Source of the DNA: an uncultured Clostridia bacterium | GTDB taxonomy: Bacteria; Bacillota; Clostridia; Christensenellales; Aristaeellaceae | DNA length: 20,407 nucleotides | NCBI GenBank assembly: GCA_904420265.1 | Contig: CAJFUU010000162.1 | Location: forward strand, 1-20,407 | Direction: 5' to 3' | In this document: one piece after another, positions 1 to 8,266 of the stretch | Numbering within the stretch: position 1 is the stretch's first letter | How the letters are laid out: each line of letters begins with the position of its first letter | Notes under the pieces: generated by a model | What the model was told of the DNA's origin: nothing | The model's database searches: none | Seen by the model: only the letters and a program-made list of their open reading frames with translations | Made by a program: the position numbers and the translations under genes

Positions 1-1
1 C

Positions 2-883
2 CGCGATTTCGCCGAAAACGAGCTGGCCCTGCCGGTGCTCACCGGCCGCAAGACCGACAAGGAAAAGTTCGCCGGCGCGCGCGCCACTTATTCCATGGAG
101 GCGATGATGCAGGACGGCAAGGCTTTGCAGGCCGGCACCACGCACAACTTTGGCACCAACTTCTCCGAGGCCTACGGCATACAGTTCCTCTCCAAGGAGG
201 GCAAGCTGGAATACGCCCATGAGACGAGTTGGGGCACTTCCACGCGGCTCATCGGCGCCATCGTCATGACGCACGGCGACGAGCGCGGCCTGAAATTGCC
301 GCCGCGCGTGGCGCCCATTCAGGTGGTCATCCTCCCCATCGCCATGCACAAGGAAGGCGTGCTGGAGCGCGCCCGCGCCCTCAAGGCCGAGTTGGAGGCC
401 GCCGGGCTGCGCGTGGAACTGGACGACCGCGATACCTATTCCGCCGGCTGGAAGTTCAACGAATGGGAAATGAAGGGCGTGCCGGTGCGCCTGGAGCTCG
501 GCCCGCGCGATATGGAAAACGGCGTGGCTATGTCCATGCGCCGCGACACGCTGGAGAAAAAACCGCTTTCGCTCGAAGGCATTGCCGATGCGGTAAAGGC
601 CCTGCTCGACGACATCCACAACACCATGTTCGAGCAGGCGCGCACCTTCCGCGACGCCCACATCTACACCGCTACCACGCTGGAAGAACTGGAACAGGGC
701 GTGCAGAACGGCTTTGTCAAGGCCGCGTGGTGCGGCTGCCGCGAGTGCGAGGACAAGGTCAAGGAACTTTACAACGCCTCCACGCGCAACATGCCCTTCG
801 ACCAGAGCGACATGCCCTCCGACAAGTGCGTCGTCTGCGGCAAACCCGCTGAAAAACTCATTTACTTCGCCAAGGCGTATTAA
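2..883 (+). CDS. proS: Prolyl-tRNA synthetase (archaeal/eukaryotic-type), C-terminal part
   Basis: This cytoplasmic class II aminoacyl-tRNA synthetase charges tRNA-Pro with proline. The frame is open from the window edge (reading RDFAENELALPV), so the N-terminal part with motifs 1 and 2 lies outside and 293 residues are visible. The segment GTSTRLIGAIVMTHGDERGL followed by LPPRVAP is class II motif 3 and the entry to the anticodon-binding domain. The C-terminus has paired cysteines (CGCREC and CVVCG) and ends in AKAY. This matches the zinc-binding C-terminal domain and terminal Tyr of the archaeal/eukaryotic-type ProRS, which is known in many Clostridia; the ordinary bacterial type has an editing insertion instead. 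The gene stands alone on the + strand and is followed by its own terminator. The family call is firm; only the 5' end is missing. Confidence 0.94.
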   Translation, partial: RDFAENELALPVLTGRKTDKEKFAGARATYSMEAMMQDGKALQAGTTHNFGTNFSEAYGIQFLSKEGKLEYAHETSWGTSTRLIGAIVMTHGDERGLKLPPRVAPIQVVILPIAMHKEGVLERARALKAELEAAGLRVELDDRDTYSAGWKFNEWEMKGVPVRLELGPRDMENGVAMSMRRDTLEKKPLSLEGIADAVKALLDDIHNTMFEQARTFRDAHIYTATTLEELEQGVQNGFVKAAWCGCRECEDKVKELYNASTRNMPFDQSDMPSDKCVVCGKPAEKLIYFAKAY

Positions 884-891
884 GCGCCAAG

Positions 892-931
892 CGGCCGCCG
901 CGCAGCCTTTCTTTCGCGTGGCGGCCGTTTT
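892..931 (+). terminator. Rho-independent terminator of proS
   Basis: An 8-base perfect GC stem (CGGCCGCC at 892-899 with GGCGGCCG at 920-927) with a 20-base loop is followed directly by TTTT (928-931). It starts 8 bases after the proS stop codon. Confidence 0.75.
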
Positions 932-1220
932 ATCCTCTTTGCGTTCTTTCGCCCCGGATGCGCTTTCATAACCGTCGCGCGAGGTATGAACAGCGGTGCG
1001 CAGCGTCTTGTTTCGTTGAAACCGGCGTTCAAAGGAACCGGCGTTTATTGCGTCTTCCGGCCTTTCAAAAATTTTTGTGTTTTTGGGCTTAACGCGGTTT
1101 AAAACGCTTTCCGCTCTCCCGACATGTTCTTTAGCCAAAGTCATAATAACTCACAGGACCGCCGGGAAAGGGGCCATGGCGCGAAAACCCTGACCCGTAT
1201 GCGCCTCTCAGGTCGTTTTT
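932..1220. other. Intergenic stretch between proS and the P1 peptidase
   Basis: There is no convincing gene here. The stretch holds a tandem pair of the 10-mer AACCGGCGTT near 1020-1045, an A/T-rich patch near 1068-1085, and a near-palindrome GCGGTTTAAAACGC near 1093-1106. A weak CCTGA/TCAGG hairpin before a short T run lies near 1188-1218. It probably holds the promoter and leader of the downstream peptidase gene. Base composition in 1060-1150 is clearly more A/T-rich than in the flanking genes, as expected for a promoter region. Confidence 0.5.
1119..1147 (+). promoter_or_regulatory. Possible sigma-A-type promoter for the P1 peptidase gene
   Basis: CCGACA (1119-1124) and CATAAT (1142-1147) are separated by 17 bases. 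The -10 matches the consensus at 5 of 6 positions and the -35 at 4 of 6. It lies about 90 bases upstream of the start codon in the most A/T-rich part of the gap. This is pattern-based only. Confidence 0.32.
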
Positions 1221-1233
1221 AAGGAGCGATTGT

Positions 1234-2289
1234 ATGAAACAAAAGCGAATTCGAGACTATGGAATCAGCATCGGCGACTATCCCACCGGGCCACTGAACA
1301 AAATCAGCGACGTGCCCGGAGTGCTGGTTGGGCATGCCACCTTGGACGACGAGCGTCACAAAACGGGCGTGAGCGTAATCCTGCCAGGATCAGGCAACGC
1401 CTTTCTCCACAAGCCGGTAGCCGCCGCCTACGTGCTCAACGGCTTTGGCAAAACCCTTGGGCTTATGCAGCTTCAGGAGCTGGGCGTCATCGAAACGCCC
1501 ATCGCCCTCACCAATACGTTAAACGTGGGTCTGATTCACGATGCTCTGGTGGGCTACATGATTGATCAATGCCAGAAAGACGGGCTGCGTCTGACTTCGG
1601 TCAACCCCATTGTATGCGAATGCAACGACGCGACTTTGAATGATATACAAAAGCGGGATTTGGGGCGGGAGCACCTTCTGGCCGCTATCCGGGACGCGCG
1701 CGCCGATTTTGCCGAGGGGGACGTGGGTTGCGGCAAGGGCATGGTCTGCCATTCTCTGAAAGGAGGGGTGGGGTCGGCCTCCCGCCAAATCGAAATCGAC
1801 GGACATACCTACACCATCGGGGTGTTGGTGCAAAGCAATCATGGAGCGCTGAAAGATTTGCTCATCGCGGGTAAGCCGGCCGGCCGCATCATTGACGCGG
1901 CGCTAAACTGTTCGGCTCCGGACAAGGGCTCGATCATCAGCGTTATGGCCACCGACATCCCGCTTTCCTCCCGCCAGATCGGCCGGGTCATCCGCCGCGC
2001 CAGCGTGGGCCTGGCGCGCCTTGGTTCCTTCATCGGTCACGGCAGCGGCGAGGTTATGATAGGGTTTACCACGGCCAATCGCGTGTCCCACGTGCCGGAA
2101 AAGGGGTTTATGGAGTTTCGGGCCATTTCCGAAAGCCAAATCGATCCGCTGTTTCGGGCCATGGCCGAGGCTGAGGAAGAGGCCGTGCTCAATTCCATGG
2201 TTACAGCCCGGACAGTGACCGGCTATGACGGTACGGTAAAATACAGCTTGCGCGCGTTTATGGATAAAATTCTCGCCTGGAGGGAATAG
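1234..2289 (+). CDS. P1-family peptidase (DmpA/S58-like aminopeptidase)
   Basis: A 351-residue member of the P1/DmpA family (MEROPS S58), N-terminal-nucleophile hydrolases that cut themselves into two chains and act as aminopeptidases or beta-peptidyl aminopeptidases. The start ATG has AAGGAG upstream (1221-1226). Family motifs are clear: DVPGVLVGHATL near residue 26, ALTNTLNVGLIHDAL at 91-105, VCECND at 127-132, GDVGCGKGM at 162-170, QSNHGAL at 200-206, and KGSIISVMATDIPLSSRQ from 231. In characterised DmpA the chain is cut before a Ser at the equivalent of Gly232-Ser233, and that Ser becomes the nucleophile. There is no signal peptide, so it is probably cytoplasmic. It is monocistronic and convergent with the recN operon. 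The physiological substrate cannot be told from sequence. Confidence 0.9.
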   Translation: MKQKRIRDYGISIGDYPTGPLNKISDVPGVLVGHATLDDERHKTGVSVILPGSGNAFLHKPVAAAYVLNGFGKTLGLMQLQELGVIETPIALTNTLNVGLIHDALVGYMIDQCQKDGLRLTSVNPIVCECNDATLNDIQKRDLGREHLLAAIRDARADFAEGDVGCGKGMVCHSLKGGVGSASRQIEIDGHTYTIGVLVQSNHGALKDLLIAGKPAGRIIDAALNCSAPDKGSIISVMATDIPLSSRQIGRVIRRASVGLARLGSFIGHGSGEVMIGFTTANRVSHVPEKGFMEFRAISESQIDPLFRAMAEAEEEAVLNSMVTARTVTGYDGTVKYSLRAFMDKILAWRE

Positions 2290-2310
2290 CGTTGGCGCCA
2301 TCCCTCCAGG
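2276..2310 (+). terminator. Hairpin at the end of the P1 peptidase gene, possible weak terminator
   Basis: A perfect 9-base inverted repeat (CCTGGAGGG at 2276-2284, CCCTCCAGG at 2302-2310) spans the stop codon of the peptidase gene. The following sequence (CCGTATTGCTTTTGG) has only a poor, delayed T run, so termination efficiency is doubtful. Confidence 0.38.
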
Positions 2311-2331
2311 CCGTATTGCTTTTGGTTTCAA

Positions 2332-2368
2332 ATTAAAATCCCCGCGTCTCCGTTTCAAATGCGGGGAT
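2332..2368 (-). terminator. Rho-independent terminator of the asp23-recN operon
   Basis: Read on the - strand, an 8-base stem ATCCCCGC/GCGGGGAT (2361-2368 with 2338-2345) and a 15-base loop are followed by a T-rich tail (TTTAATTT). It lies about 108 bases beyond the recN stop and so closes the long leftward operon. The stem is symmetric and could also act weakly on the + strand for the P1 peptidase transcript. Confidence 0.68.
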
Positions 2369-2476
2369 GTCCGTAATCTGCAAATATCCAGTTTGGTTCT
2401 GCGTTGGAAAACACAATTTTCAGCGCTTTCTTTCGCGTCTCCCAGTCAAGGCATATCCAACCGCTTTGCAAACGCG

Positions 2477-4183
2477 CTATGCCCGCGCTTCCCCGTCGCG
2501 CAGTTCCGCCCTGCGCCGCCTTGCCGCCGCGAGCATGTTTTCCGCGTGCTCGCGGGCGCTGGGCGCGTCTTCCGCGCCGCCAATGAGCCGCGCAATCTCC
2601 TGCGAACGGCCCGCATCGTCCAGCGCGCGCACGGTGGAGCCGGTGCGTTCCCCCGTCTGCGTCTTTTCCACCACAAAGTGCCGGTCGGCCAACGCGGCGA
2701 TCTGGGGCAAATGCGTAACGCACAACACCTGCCGCCTGCCGGCGATCATAGCCATTTTTTCGCCCACCGCCTGCGCCATGCGGCCGGAAACGCCGGTGTC
2801 AATTTCGTCGAACACCATTGCCCCCACGCCGTATTCGTCGGCGGAGACGGCCTTGAGCGCCAACATCACGCGCGAAATTTCGCCGCCGGAGGCGATGGCG
2901 TTGAGCGGCTTGAGCGGCTCGCCCGGGTTGGGTGAGATGCGCATTTCTACGCGGTCCCCGCCCGTGGCGGTAATTTTCTCCGGTTCGACGGCGATTTCAA
3001 AACGCGTTTTGCCCATGCCCAAATCGCCGAGATGGCGGAGGATTCCCGCCGTCAATTTTTCAGCGATGTCTTTGCGCGCCTGGGTGAGCGCGGCGCAGTC
3101 CTGCTTGAGGGCCGCGTCCATGGCCTTGAGTTCCTTTTTCCAGGCGTGCACGCTTGCGTCGCCGCCCGTCAGGGCCTGCTTGCGCGCTTTGAGCGCCTCG
3201 CCATAGGCCAGAACATCTTCAAGTTGCGGGCCATAGCGGGTTTCGAGGCGGTGGATAAGGTCGAGCCGGGCGTTGATTTTCTCCAGCGCCGCGGGATCGC
3301 CCTCCACATCTTCCAGCGCGTCGCGCACCTCATATCCCGCATCCTGCGCGGCAAAAAAGGCTTCGCGCAGCTTGGCGGCCAGGGCCTCGTAGCGCGCGTC
3401 GATGGGAGCGATCTTTTCCAGCGCCCCGGCGGCGCGGCTGAGGGCCTCCTGCGCGCTGCCGGCACCTTCGTAAGTAAGCTGATAGGCCAGGGAAAGCGCC
3501 TCGCGGATGTGCTCCGCGTTTTCCAGAATGGCCGCGCGGCTTTCCAGCTCCGCCTCCTCGCCGGGGCGAAGTTTTGCCGCGGTGATTTCGGCAAGCTGGC
3601 GCTCGATTTCGGCAAGTTCCCGCTCGCGGCTGTGCGCGTCGCCAAGCGCCGCCTTGATCTTTCCCGCCAGGCGCATGCGGGCGCGATAGGCTTCGCCTAC
3701 GGCACGCACGCGCGCCAAGTGTTCCTCGCCGCCATAGGCGTCGACAAAGCCCAGGTGCTTCTCAGGATCGAGCAGCGCCTGGTGTTCATGCTGGCCGTGA
3801 ATGTCCATAAGCTGCGCGGTCAGGTTTTTCAGCGCGGAAAGGGGCACCACCATGCCCGAAACGCGGCAAACGCCGCGCCCCGAGGCGTTTATCTCCCGCG
3901 AGACGGCAAGCAGGCCGTCCTCGCATGGCGCGCCCATTTCGGCGGCAATTTCCTGGGCGCGCGGGCAATCGGATACGTCAAAAAGCGCCTGTACCGACGC
4001 TCGCTCCGTTCCGGTGCGAATCATTTCCCGCCCGGCGCGCGCCCCCAGGGCCAGGCCCAGGCTGTCCACCACAATGGACTTGCCCGCGCCGGTTTCGCCC
4101 GTAAGCACATTAAACCCCGAGGCGAACTCAATGGTAAGTTCGTCGATCAGGGCGATATTGCGAATGGAAATTTCCAGAAGCAC
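2477..4183 (-). CDS. recN: DNA repair protein RecN
   Basis: RecN is an SMC-like ATPase recruited early to DNA double-strand breaks in recombinational repair. The protein has 568 residues, close to the usual family size. The Walker A loop GETGAGKS is at residues 29-36. A long coiled-coil-like middle follows, rich in Ala, Glu, Arg and Leu. The C-terminal ATPase half has the signature SGGE at 432-435, Walker B MVFDE ending in Asp459-Glu460, and the TGVSG and CVTHLPQ segments typical of RecN. I chose the GTG at 4183 (reading MLLEISIRNIALIDELTIEF) because it matches the conserved N-terminus, has GAGG 7 bases upstream, and starts 11 bases after the argR stop. A longer reading would run into argR. 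It is the last gene of the operon; in B. subtilis recN likewise follows ahrC/argR. Confidence 0.96.
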   Translation of the reverse strand: MLLEISIRNIALIDELTIEFASGFNVLTGETGAGKSIVVDSLGLALGARAGREMIRTGTERASVQALFDVSDCPRAQEIAAEMGAPCEDGLLAVSREINASGRGVCRVSGMVVPLSALKNLTAQLMDIHGQHEHQALLDPEKHLGFVDAYGGEEHLARVRAVGEAYRARMRLAGKIKAALGDAHSRERELAEIERQLAEITAAKLRPGEEAELESRAAILENAEHIREALSLAYQLTYEGAGSAQEALSRAAGALEKIAPIDARYEALAAKLREAFFAAQDAGYEVRDALEDVEGDPAALEKINARLDLIHRLETRYGPQLEDVLAYGEALKARKQALTGGDASVHAWKKELKAMDAALKQDCAALTQARKDIAEKLTAGILRHLGDLGMGKTRFEIAVEPEKITATGGDRVEMRISPNPGEPLKPLNAIASGGEISRVMLALKAVSADEYGVGAMVFDEIDTGVSGRMAQAVGEKMAMIAGRRQVLCVTHLPQIAALADRHFVVEKTQTGERTGSTVRALDDAGRSQEIARLIGGAEDAPSAREHAENMLAAARRRRAELRDGEARA

Positions 4184-4194
4184 GCTTTGCCTCG

Positions 4195-4647
4195 CTATCT
4201 TTTGATGAGCGCGTGGAAGCGGTTGACGACGCTTTCGACAGCCTCTTCCGAGCGCGCGATGACCAAAATTGTGTTGTCTCCGGCGATGGTGCCCAAAAGT
4301 TCCGGCCACTTGAGCGAATCAATGGCCTCAGCGGCGGCCTGGGCGCTGGCGGAGATGGTTTTAATGACGATCAGGTTCACGGCGCTTTCAATGGACATGA
4401 CCGACTCCGCCAATATGCGGATAAAGCGCTCGCTCATGCCCTTTTCGGCGCGTTCCGCCGTGGCGTATTTATAGCCGCCGTTTTCGCACAGCACTTTCAG
4501 CAGCCGCAGCTCCTTAATGTCGCGCGAAACCGTCGCCTGCGTCACCTTCACGCCGCGGGCGCGAAGTTCCGCGGCCAGTTCGTCCTGGGTTTCAATGTCC
4601 TTTTTATCAATGATGTCCAATATCAAATCGTGGCGTACGCTTTTCAT
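4195..4647 (-). CDS. argR: Arginine repressor ArgR (AhrC)
   Basis: A 150-residue transcription factor of the ArgR/AhrC family. In this family hexamers bind ARG boxes when arginine is present, repressing arginine biosynthesis and, in Bacillus, activating catabolism. The N-terminal winged helix-turn-helix includes TQDELAAEL (about 19-28) and the recognition helix QATVSRDIKEL (37-47). The C-terminal arginine-binding and oligomerisation domain carries GTIAGDNTILVI (119-130). The ATG at 4647 has a strong AGGAGG site upstream. It lies 28 bases after nadK and 11 bases before recN, the usual argR-recN pairing of Firmicutes. I see no obvious ARG box in the immediate gap. Length and motifs fit the family fully. 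Confidence 0.95.
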   Translation of the reverse strand: MKSVRHDLILDIIDKKDIETQDELAAELRARGVKVTQATVSRDIKELRLLKVLCENGGYKYATAERAEKGMSERFIRILAESVMSIESAVNLIVIKTISASAQAAAEAIDSLKWPELLGTIAGDNTILVIARSEEAVESVVNRFHALIKR

Positions 4648-4675
4648 CCCGGAGCCTCCTGGTCGTTTTTGAGGT

Positions 4676-5518
4676 TCAGTGCGTCCACTGCGAGAGTTTT
4701 CTGCGCAGCAGGCCAAAATAGTCGCGCTTGGTCAGGCGCACGAAGCGAGCCGTGCGCACACCCTTTACAATGGTGATTTGCGAGCGCTCTTCGGACAATT
4801 CCAGCGTGCGGCGGCCGTCGAGCACGGCATGGGTGGCGGAGGCGTCGCCCAGCACGCGCACGCTGATACGGTCGTTTGCGGAGGCCACGAAGGGCCGCGC
4901 GCTCATGGTGTGCGGACAAACCGGCGTGAGCACAAAGCAGTCCAGCCCTGGCGATACGATCGGCCCGCCCGCCGAAAGCGAATAGGCGGTCGATCCCGTA
5001 GCACTGGCCACAATCAGCCCGTCGCCGGAGATGCGGTCCAAAAGCGTCCCGTTCACCATCAGTTCCAGGGAAAGTATGCCCACGGAATGGCCGCGGCGCA
5101 TCACGCAGATTTCGTTGAGGGCAAACATCCTCTGGGAATCTTCCCCCTCAATCTCCATAATCATGCGCTCTTCCATGAAACCTTCGCCGGCGAAGAGGCG
5201 CTCAAAGTCGTCTTCCAAGTCGTCCGGTTCCACTTCGGAAAGGAAGCCGACGCGCCCAAGGTCTACACCAAGCATGGGAATGTCATTGGGAATGGCTACG
5301 TCCAGCGCCGAGAGCAGCGTCCCATCGCCGCCCAACACGCACAGGAGGTCGCAATCCGCAAAACTTTTTGCGCTTTCGCGCCGAAAAGCAGAAGCGAGGC
5401 CCGCGTCCAGACGCAGCGCCACAGCGTGCTCCTCGAGCACGTTGATGACCCGTCGCGCGACGGGCAGGCCCGCCGATTTCTTCGGGTTCCACATGACGCC
5501 CACCGTACGGATATTCAC
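4676..5518 (-). CDS. nadK: NAD kinase
   Basis: NadK (PpnK) phosphorylates NAD to NADP in the cytoplasm. The 280-residue protein shows the family signature GGDGT at residues 63-67, LNE at 134-136, GDG at 166-168, TGSTAYSLSAGGPIVSP at 174-190 and LTPVCPHTMSARP at 197-209, in the expected order. The start is one of two close GTG codons. The one at 5518 lies 8 bases downstream of GGGAG and gives MNIRTVGVMWNPKK, so I prefer it to the GTG at 5527. A further ATG 10 codons in is less likely because it would cut the first beta strand. nadK between tlyA and argR is a common clostridial arrangement that B. subtilis lacks. There is a 58-base gap to tlyA, possibly with an internal promoter. Confidence 0.95.
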   Translation of the reverse strand: MNIRTVGVMWNPKKSAGLPVARRVINVLEEHAVALRLDAGLASAFRRESAKSFADCDLLCVLGGDGTLLSALDVAIPNDIPMLGVDLGRVGFLSEVEPDDLEDDFERLFAGEGFMEERMIMEIEGEDSQRMFALNEICVMRRGHSVGILSLELMVNGTLLDRISGDGLIVASATGSTAYSLSAGGPIVSPGLDCFVLTPVCPHTMSARPFVASANDRISVRVLGDASATHAVLDGRRTLELSEERSQITIVKGVRTARFVRLTKRDYFGLLRRKLSQWTH

Positions 5519-5544
5519 GCTGACCACTCCCGTCTTTACCTACT

Positions 5545-5573
5545 ATGGTATACAAAATTTCCTCGCCGCACAA
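5545..5573 (-). promoter_or_regulatory. Possible internal promoter ahead of nadK-argR-recN
   Basis: On the - strand TTGTGC (5568-5573) and TACCAT (5545-5550) are 17 bases apart, in the only sizeable gap in this half of the operon. Each hexamer matches the sigma-A consensus at 4 of 6 positions. The gap is noticeably more A/T-rich than the flanking genes. This is a weak, pattern-based call. Confidence 0.28.
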
Positions 5574-5576
5574 GAG

Positions 5577-6398
5577 CTATTTGGGCATTTTAATAAATTT
5601 GTCATATGCTCGGCGGATTGTGTCGAAAATCGTCTGTTTATGCAGCGCTTCCCCGACGCTGCCCTCCGGAACGATGTACAGAAGGAATTCAATGTTTCCC
5701 TCCGGCCCGCGAATGGGGGAAAAATCCAACCCCACGCACTTCCAGCCCAGCGTGGGCACAAAGGCGAACATTTCTTCCAAAACGCGCGCATGCACCTGCG
5801 GGTCGCGCACCACGCCCTTTTCCCCCACATCCTCTCGCGGGGCCTCAAACTGCGGCTTCACCAGGGCGACGAAGCGCCGCGCCGGGCCGTCCAGCGCCGC
5901 AAGCGCCGCGGGCAAAACGGCCTTGAGGGAAATAAACGATACGTCCGTAGCCCCAAATTCCGGCCGCTCCGGAAAATCCTTCGGGCGCAGGAAGCGCGCG
6001 TTCGTGCGCTCCATCACCGTCACGCGCGCGTCCGTGCGCAAGCGGTAATCCAGCAGGTTGTAGCCCACGTCCACCGCATAGACGCGCTTCGCGCCCGCGC
6101 GCAAAAGCACATCCGTAAATCCGCCCGTAGACGCGCCCACATCCAGACAGATTGTGTCCTTTACGTCGATTTGAAAAACCTCCAGCGCCCGGCGCAACTT
6201 ATGCGCGCCGCGGCTGACATAGCGGTCCAGCTCCCCGCGCACGCGCAAAACTTCCCCCGCCGCAACCAGCTCGCCGGGACTTTTCAGCTTGCGCTCGCCC
6301 GCGAAAGCGCGGCCTTCCATAATCAGGGCGCGGGCAAGGGCGATGCTTTCCAGGTTCATGTCTTCGTACAGGCGCTCGTCGGCGCGGCGTTTTTTCAT
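5577..6398 (-). CDS. tlyA: TlyA family rRNA (cytidine-2'-O)-methyltransferase
   Basis: A 273-residue protein of the TlyA family (YqxC in B. subtilis). It has an N-terminal S4 RNA-binding domain (about residues 1-60, with ALIMEGRAF and GELVAAGEVLRV) joined to a FtsJ-like SAM-dependent methyltransferase. The SAM loop DVGASTGGFTD is at 86-96. The residues expected for the K-D-K-E catalytic set of 2'-O-methyltransferases are Lys67 (SRGAHKL), Asp152 (TDVSFISL), Lys181 (VKPQFE) and Glu237 (GNIEFLLY). Mycobacterial TlyA methylates 16S and 23S rRNA; the target here is inferred. Older databases call such proteins hemolysin A, which is misleading. The ATG overlaps the dxs stop by 4 bases (ATGA), so it is translationally coupled to dxs. 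Confidence 0.93.
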   Translation of the reverse strand: MKKRRADERLYEDMNLESIALARALIMEGRAFAGERKLKSPGELVAAGEVLRVRGELDRYVSRGAHKLRRALEVFQIDVKDTICLDVGASTGGFTDVLLRAGAKRVYAVDVGYNLLDYRLRTDARVTVMERTNARFLRPKDFPERPEFGATDVSFISLKAVLPAALAALDGPARRFVALVKPQFEAPREDVGEKGVVRDPQVHARVLEEMFAFVPTLGWKCVGLDFSPIRGPEGNIEFLLYIVPEGSVGEALHKQTIFDTIRRAYDKFIKMPK

Positions 6399-8257
6399 CG
6401 CCCCAGCCTCGCAAGCACGCTTTCGGCCAATCCATGCGCATCCAGACCGCACTGGCGCAGCTGGCTTTCCACGGCGGCATGTTCCACATACCGGTCTGGC
6501 ACGGCCAGCGTAAGCACTTCATGTCCCGGCGCATGTTCAGCAATCCAGGCCAGCACCCGCTCGCCCAGGCCGCCGCTCAAAACATTTTCCTCCGCCGTTA
6601 CCAACAGGCGCGCATCCAGCGCCTGGCGCAGCGTTTCTTCGTCTATGGGCTTGACAAAGCGCGCGTCCACCACACCGGCGCGCACGCCTTTTTGCATCAG
6701 TTCAATGGAGGCGTTCATGGCGGCCTGCACCATGCGCCCCACAGCCAGGAACATCACGTCTTCGCCGCTGGTAAGCAATTCCCATTCGCCGATTTTAAGA
6801 GACTTATGCGTGCCCAGACGCGGGCCGAGGTCTTCGCCGTCGCGGGGATAGCGAATGGCCATCGGCCCGTCGTACTCGGCGGAAAGGCGCACAAGGCGCT
6901 TCAGATCGCGCACGTCGCGCGGCGCGGCCACGACCATGTTTGGAAGCATGGAAAGGTAACTCAGATCGAACACGCCCTGGTGGGTAACGCCGTCCGCGCC
7001 CACCAGCCCGGCGCGATCCACGAGGAACGTCACCGGCAAAGCGCCGATGCACACGTCGGTGGCAATTTGGTCGAAAGCGCGCTGCAAAAACGTGGAATAT
7101 ACCGCCACATAGGGCTTCATGCCCGAGGCGGCCATGCCGGCGGCCATGGTCACGGCGTGCTCTTCGGCGATGCCCACATCGTAAAAACGCTCCGGATGCG
7201 CGCGGCCAAATACTTCCATGCCGGTGCCGGTGGGCATGGCGGCGGTGACGGCGCAAATGCGGATGTCGTTCTCCGCCAGCGCTGCCAGTTCCGCGGCAGC
7301 CACGCGCCCGCAGGAAGCGTTTTTTTCGCCGCGCATTTCTCCGGTTTCCACCAGAAACGGGGCCACGCCATGATAGGCGTCCGGATGCGATTCGGCGGGC
7401 GTATAGCCCTTGCCCTTTACGGTAACGACGTGCAGTATCTGCGGCTCCCTGTCCTCCTTGGCGCGGCGGAAAATGCGGATGAGCGTTTTAAGATCGTGCC
7501 CGTCCACAGGACCGATGTAGCGAAAGCCGAGGGCGTCGAAAAACTTGCCGTCCACAAACGGCGTCTTCAGCCAGTCCCGGAATTTTTCCACAAAGCGGAA
7601 CACGGGAACGCCCACGCGGGGAATGCGCTCCAGCCCCCGCCGCACGCCGCGCTTGAAGGCGCGGTAGCTGCGGGACTGGCGCAGGCCGGTGAGGTATTTC
7701 GACAGCGCGCCGACATTGTGGGAGATGGACATTTCATTGTCGTTGATAATGACAATCAGGCGCGTGCCGGACTGGCCGGCGTCGTTGAGCGCCTCATAGC
7801 ACATGCCGCCGGTGAGCGCGCCGTCGCCCACCACGGCCACCACATGATAATCGTCGCCCATTATATCGCGCGTGCGCGCCATGCCCAGCGCCGCGGAGAT
7901 CGCCGTGGAGGCATGTCCTGCGGTGAAGGCGTCGCAATCGCTTTCCGAGGCGCGTGGGAAACCGCTTACGCCGCCTTCTTCGCGCAGCGTTTCGTGAAAG
8001 CCGTCCAGCCGGCCGGTGAGAATTTTGTGGGTGTAACTCTGATGTCCTACATCGAACACCAGTTTGTCTTCCGGACAGTCAAAGACATAGTGCAGCGCCA
8101 GCGTCAACTCCACCGCCCCCAAATTGGAGGCCAGATGCCCGCCGTGGCGCGCCACCGTCGCAACAATCTCCTCGCGAATTTCCCCAGCCAACGCCGTCAG
8201 TTCGCGCATGGAGCATTTTTTGACGTCCGCCGGACTTCGTATCTCCTTCAGCAACAT
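6395..8257 (-). CDS. dxs: 1-deoxy-D-xylulose-5-phosphate synthase
   Basis: Dxs condenses pyruvate and glyceraldehyde 3-phosphate into 1-deoxy-D-xylulose 5-phosphate, the entry step of the MEP isoprenoid pathway, using thiamine diphosphate. The 620-residue protein has the full family layout. His41 lies in GGHLASNLG, and DVGHQSYTHKILTGR starts at 69. The ThDP/Mg motif GDGALTGG is at 144-151 with NDN at 172-174. Further on come the linker-like ESHPDAYHG, then the transketolase-type pyrimidine domain with AEEHAVTMAAGMA and DRAGLVGADGVTHQG, and AIRYPRDG in the C-terminal half. The ATG at 8257 lies 9 bases after the ispA stop; the ribosome site (AGGGTG) is weak for this operon, so coupling to ispA is likely. 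Neighbouring ispA and xseB are the classic xseB-ispA-dxs grouping. Confidence 0.97.
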   Translation of the reverse strand: MLLKEIRSPADVKKCSMRELTALAGEIREEIVATVARHGGHLASNLGAVELTLALHYVFDCPEDKLVFDVGHQSYTHKILTGRLDGFHETLREEGGVSGFPRASESDCDAFTAGHASTAISAALGMARTRDIMGDDYHVVAVVGDGALTGGMCYEALNDAGQSGTRLIVIINDNEMSISHNVGALSKYLTGLRQSRSYRAFKRGVRRGLERIPRVGVPVFRFVEKFRDWLKTPFVDGKFFDALGFRYIGPVDGHDLKTLIRIFRRAKEDREPQILHVVTVKGKGYTPAESHPDAYHGVAPFLVETGEMRGEKNASCGRVAAAELAALAENDIRICAVTAAMPTGTGMEVFGRAHPERFYDVGIAEEHAVTMAAGMAASGMKPYVAVYSTFLQRAFDQIATDVCIGALPVTFLVDRAGLVGADGVTHQGVFDLSYLSMLPNMVVAAPRDVRDLKRLVRLSAEYDGPMAIRYPRDGEDLGPRLGTHKSLKIGEWELLTSGEDVMFLAVGRMVQAAMNASIELMQKGVRAGVVDARFVKPIDEETLRQALDARLLVTAEENVLSGGLGERVLAWIAEHAPGHEVLTLAVPDRYVEHAAVESQLRQCGLDAHGLAESVLARLGR

Positions 8258-8266
8258 TCGTACACC

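Noticed and set aside
1020..1045. Direct repeat AACCGGCGTT twice upstream of the P1 peptidase gene as an operator
   Set aside because: Only two short copies 15 bases apart, not symmetric, and upstream of the likelier promoter; too little support for a regulator site.
3032..4474. Long + strand frame opposite recN and argR
   Set aside because: Shadow of the real genes; no domain and no start context.
5577..6398. Reading tlyA as a hemolysin/virulence gene
   Set aside because: The protein has S4 and FtsJ-like methyltransferase domains with catalytic residues; the hemolysin name is historical.
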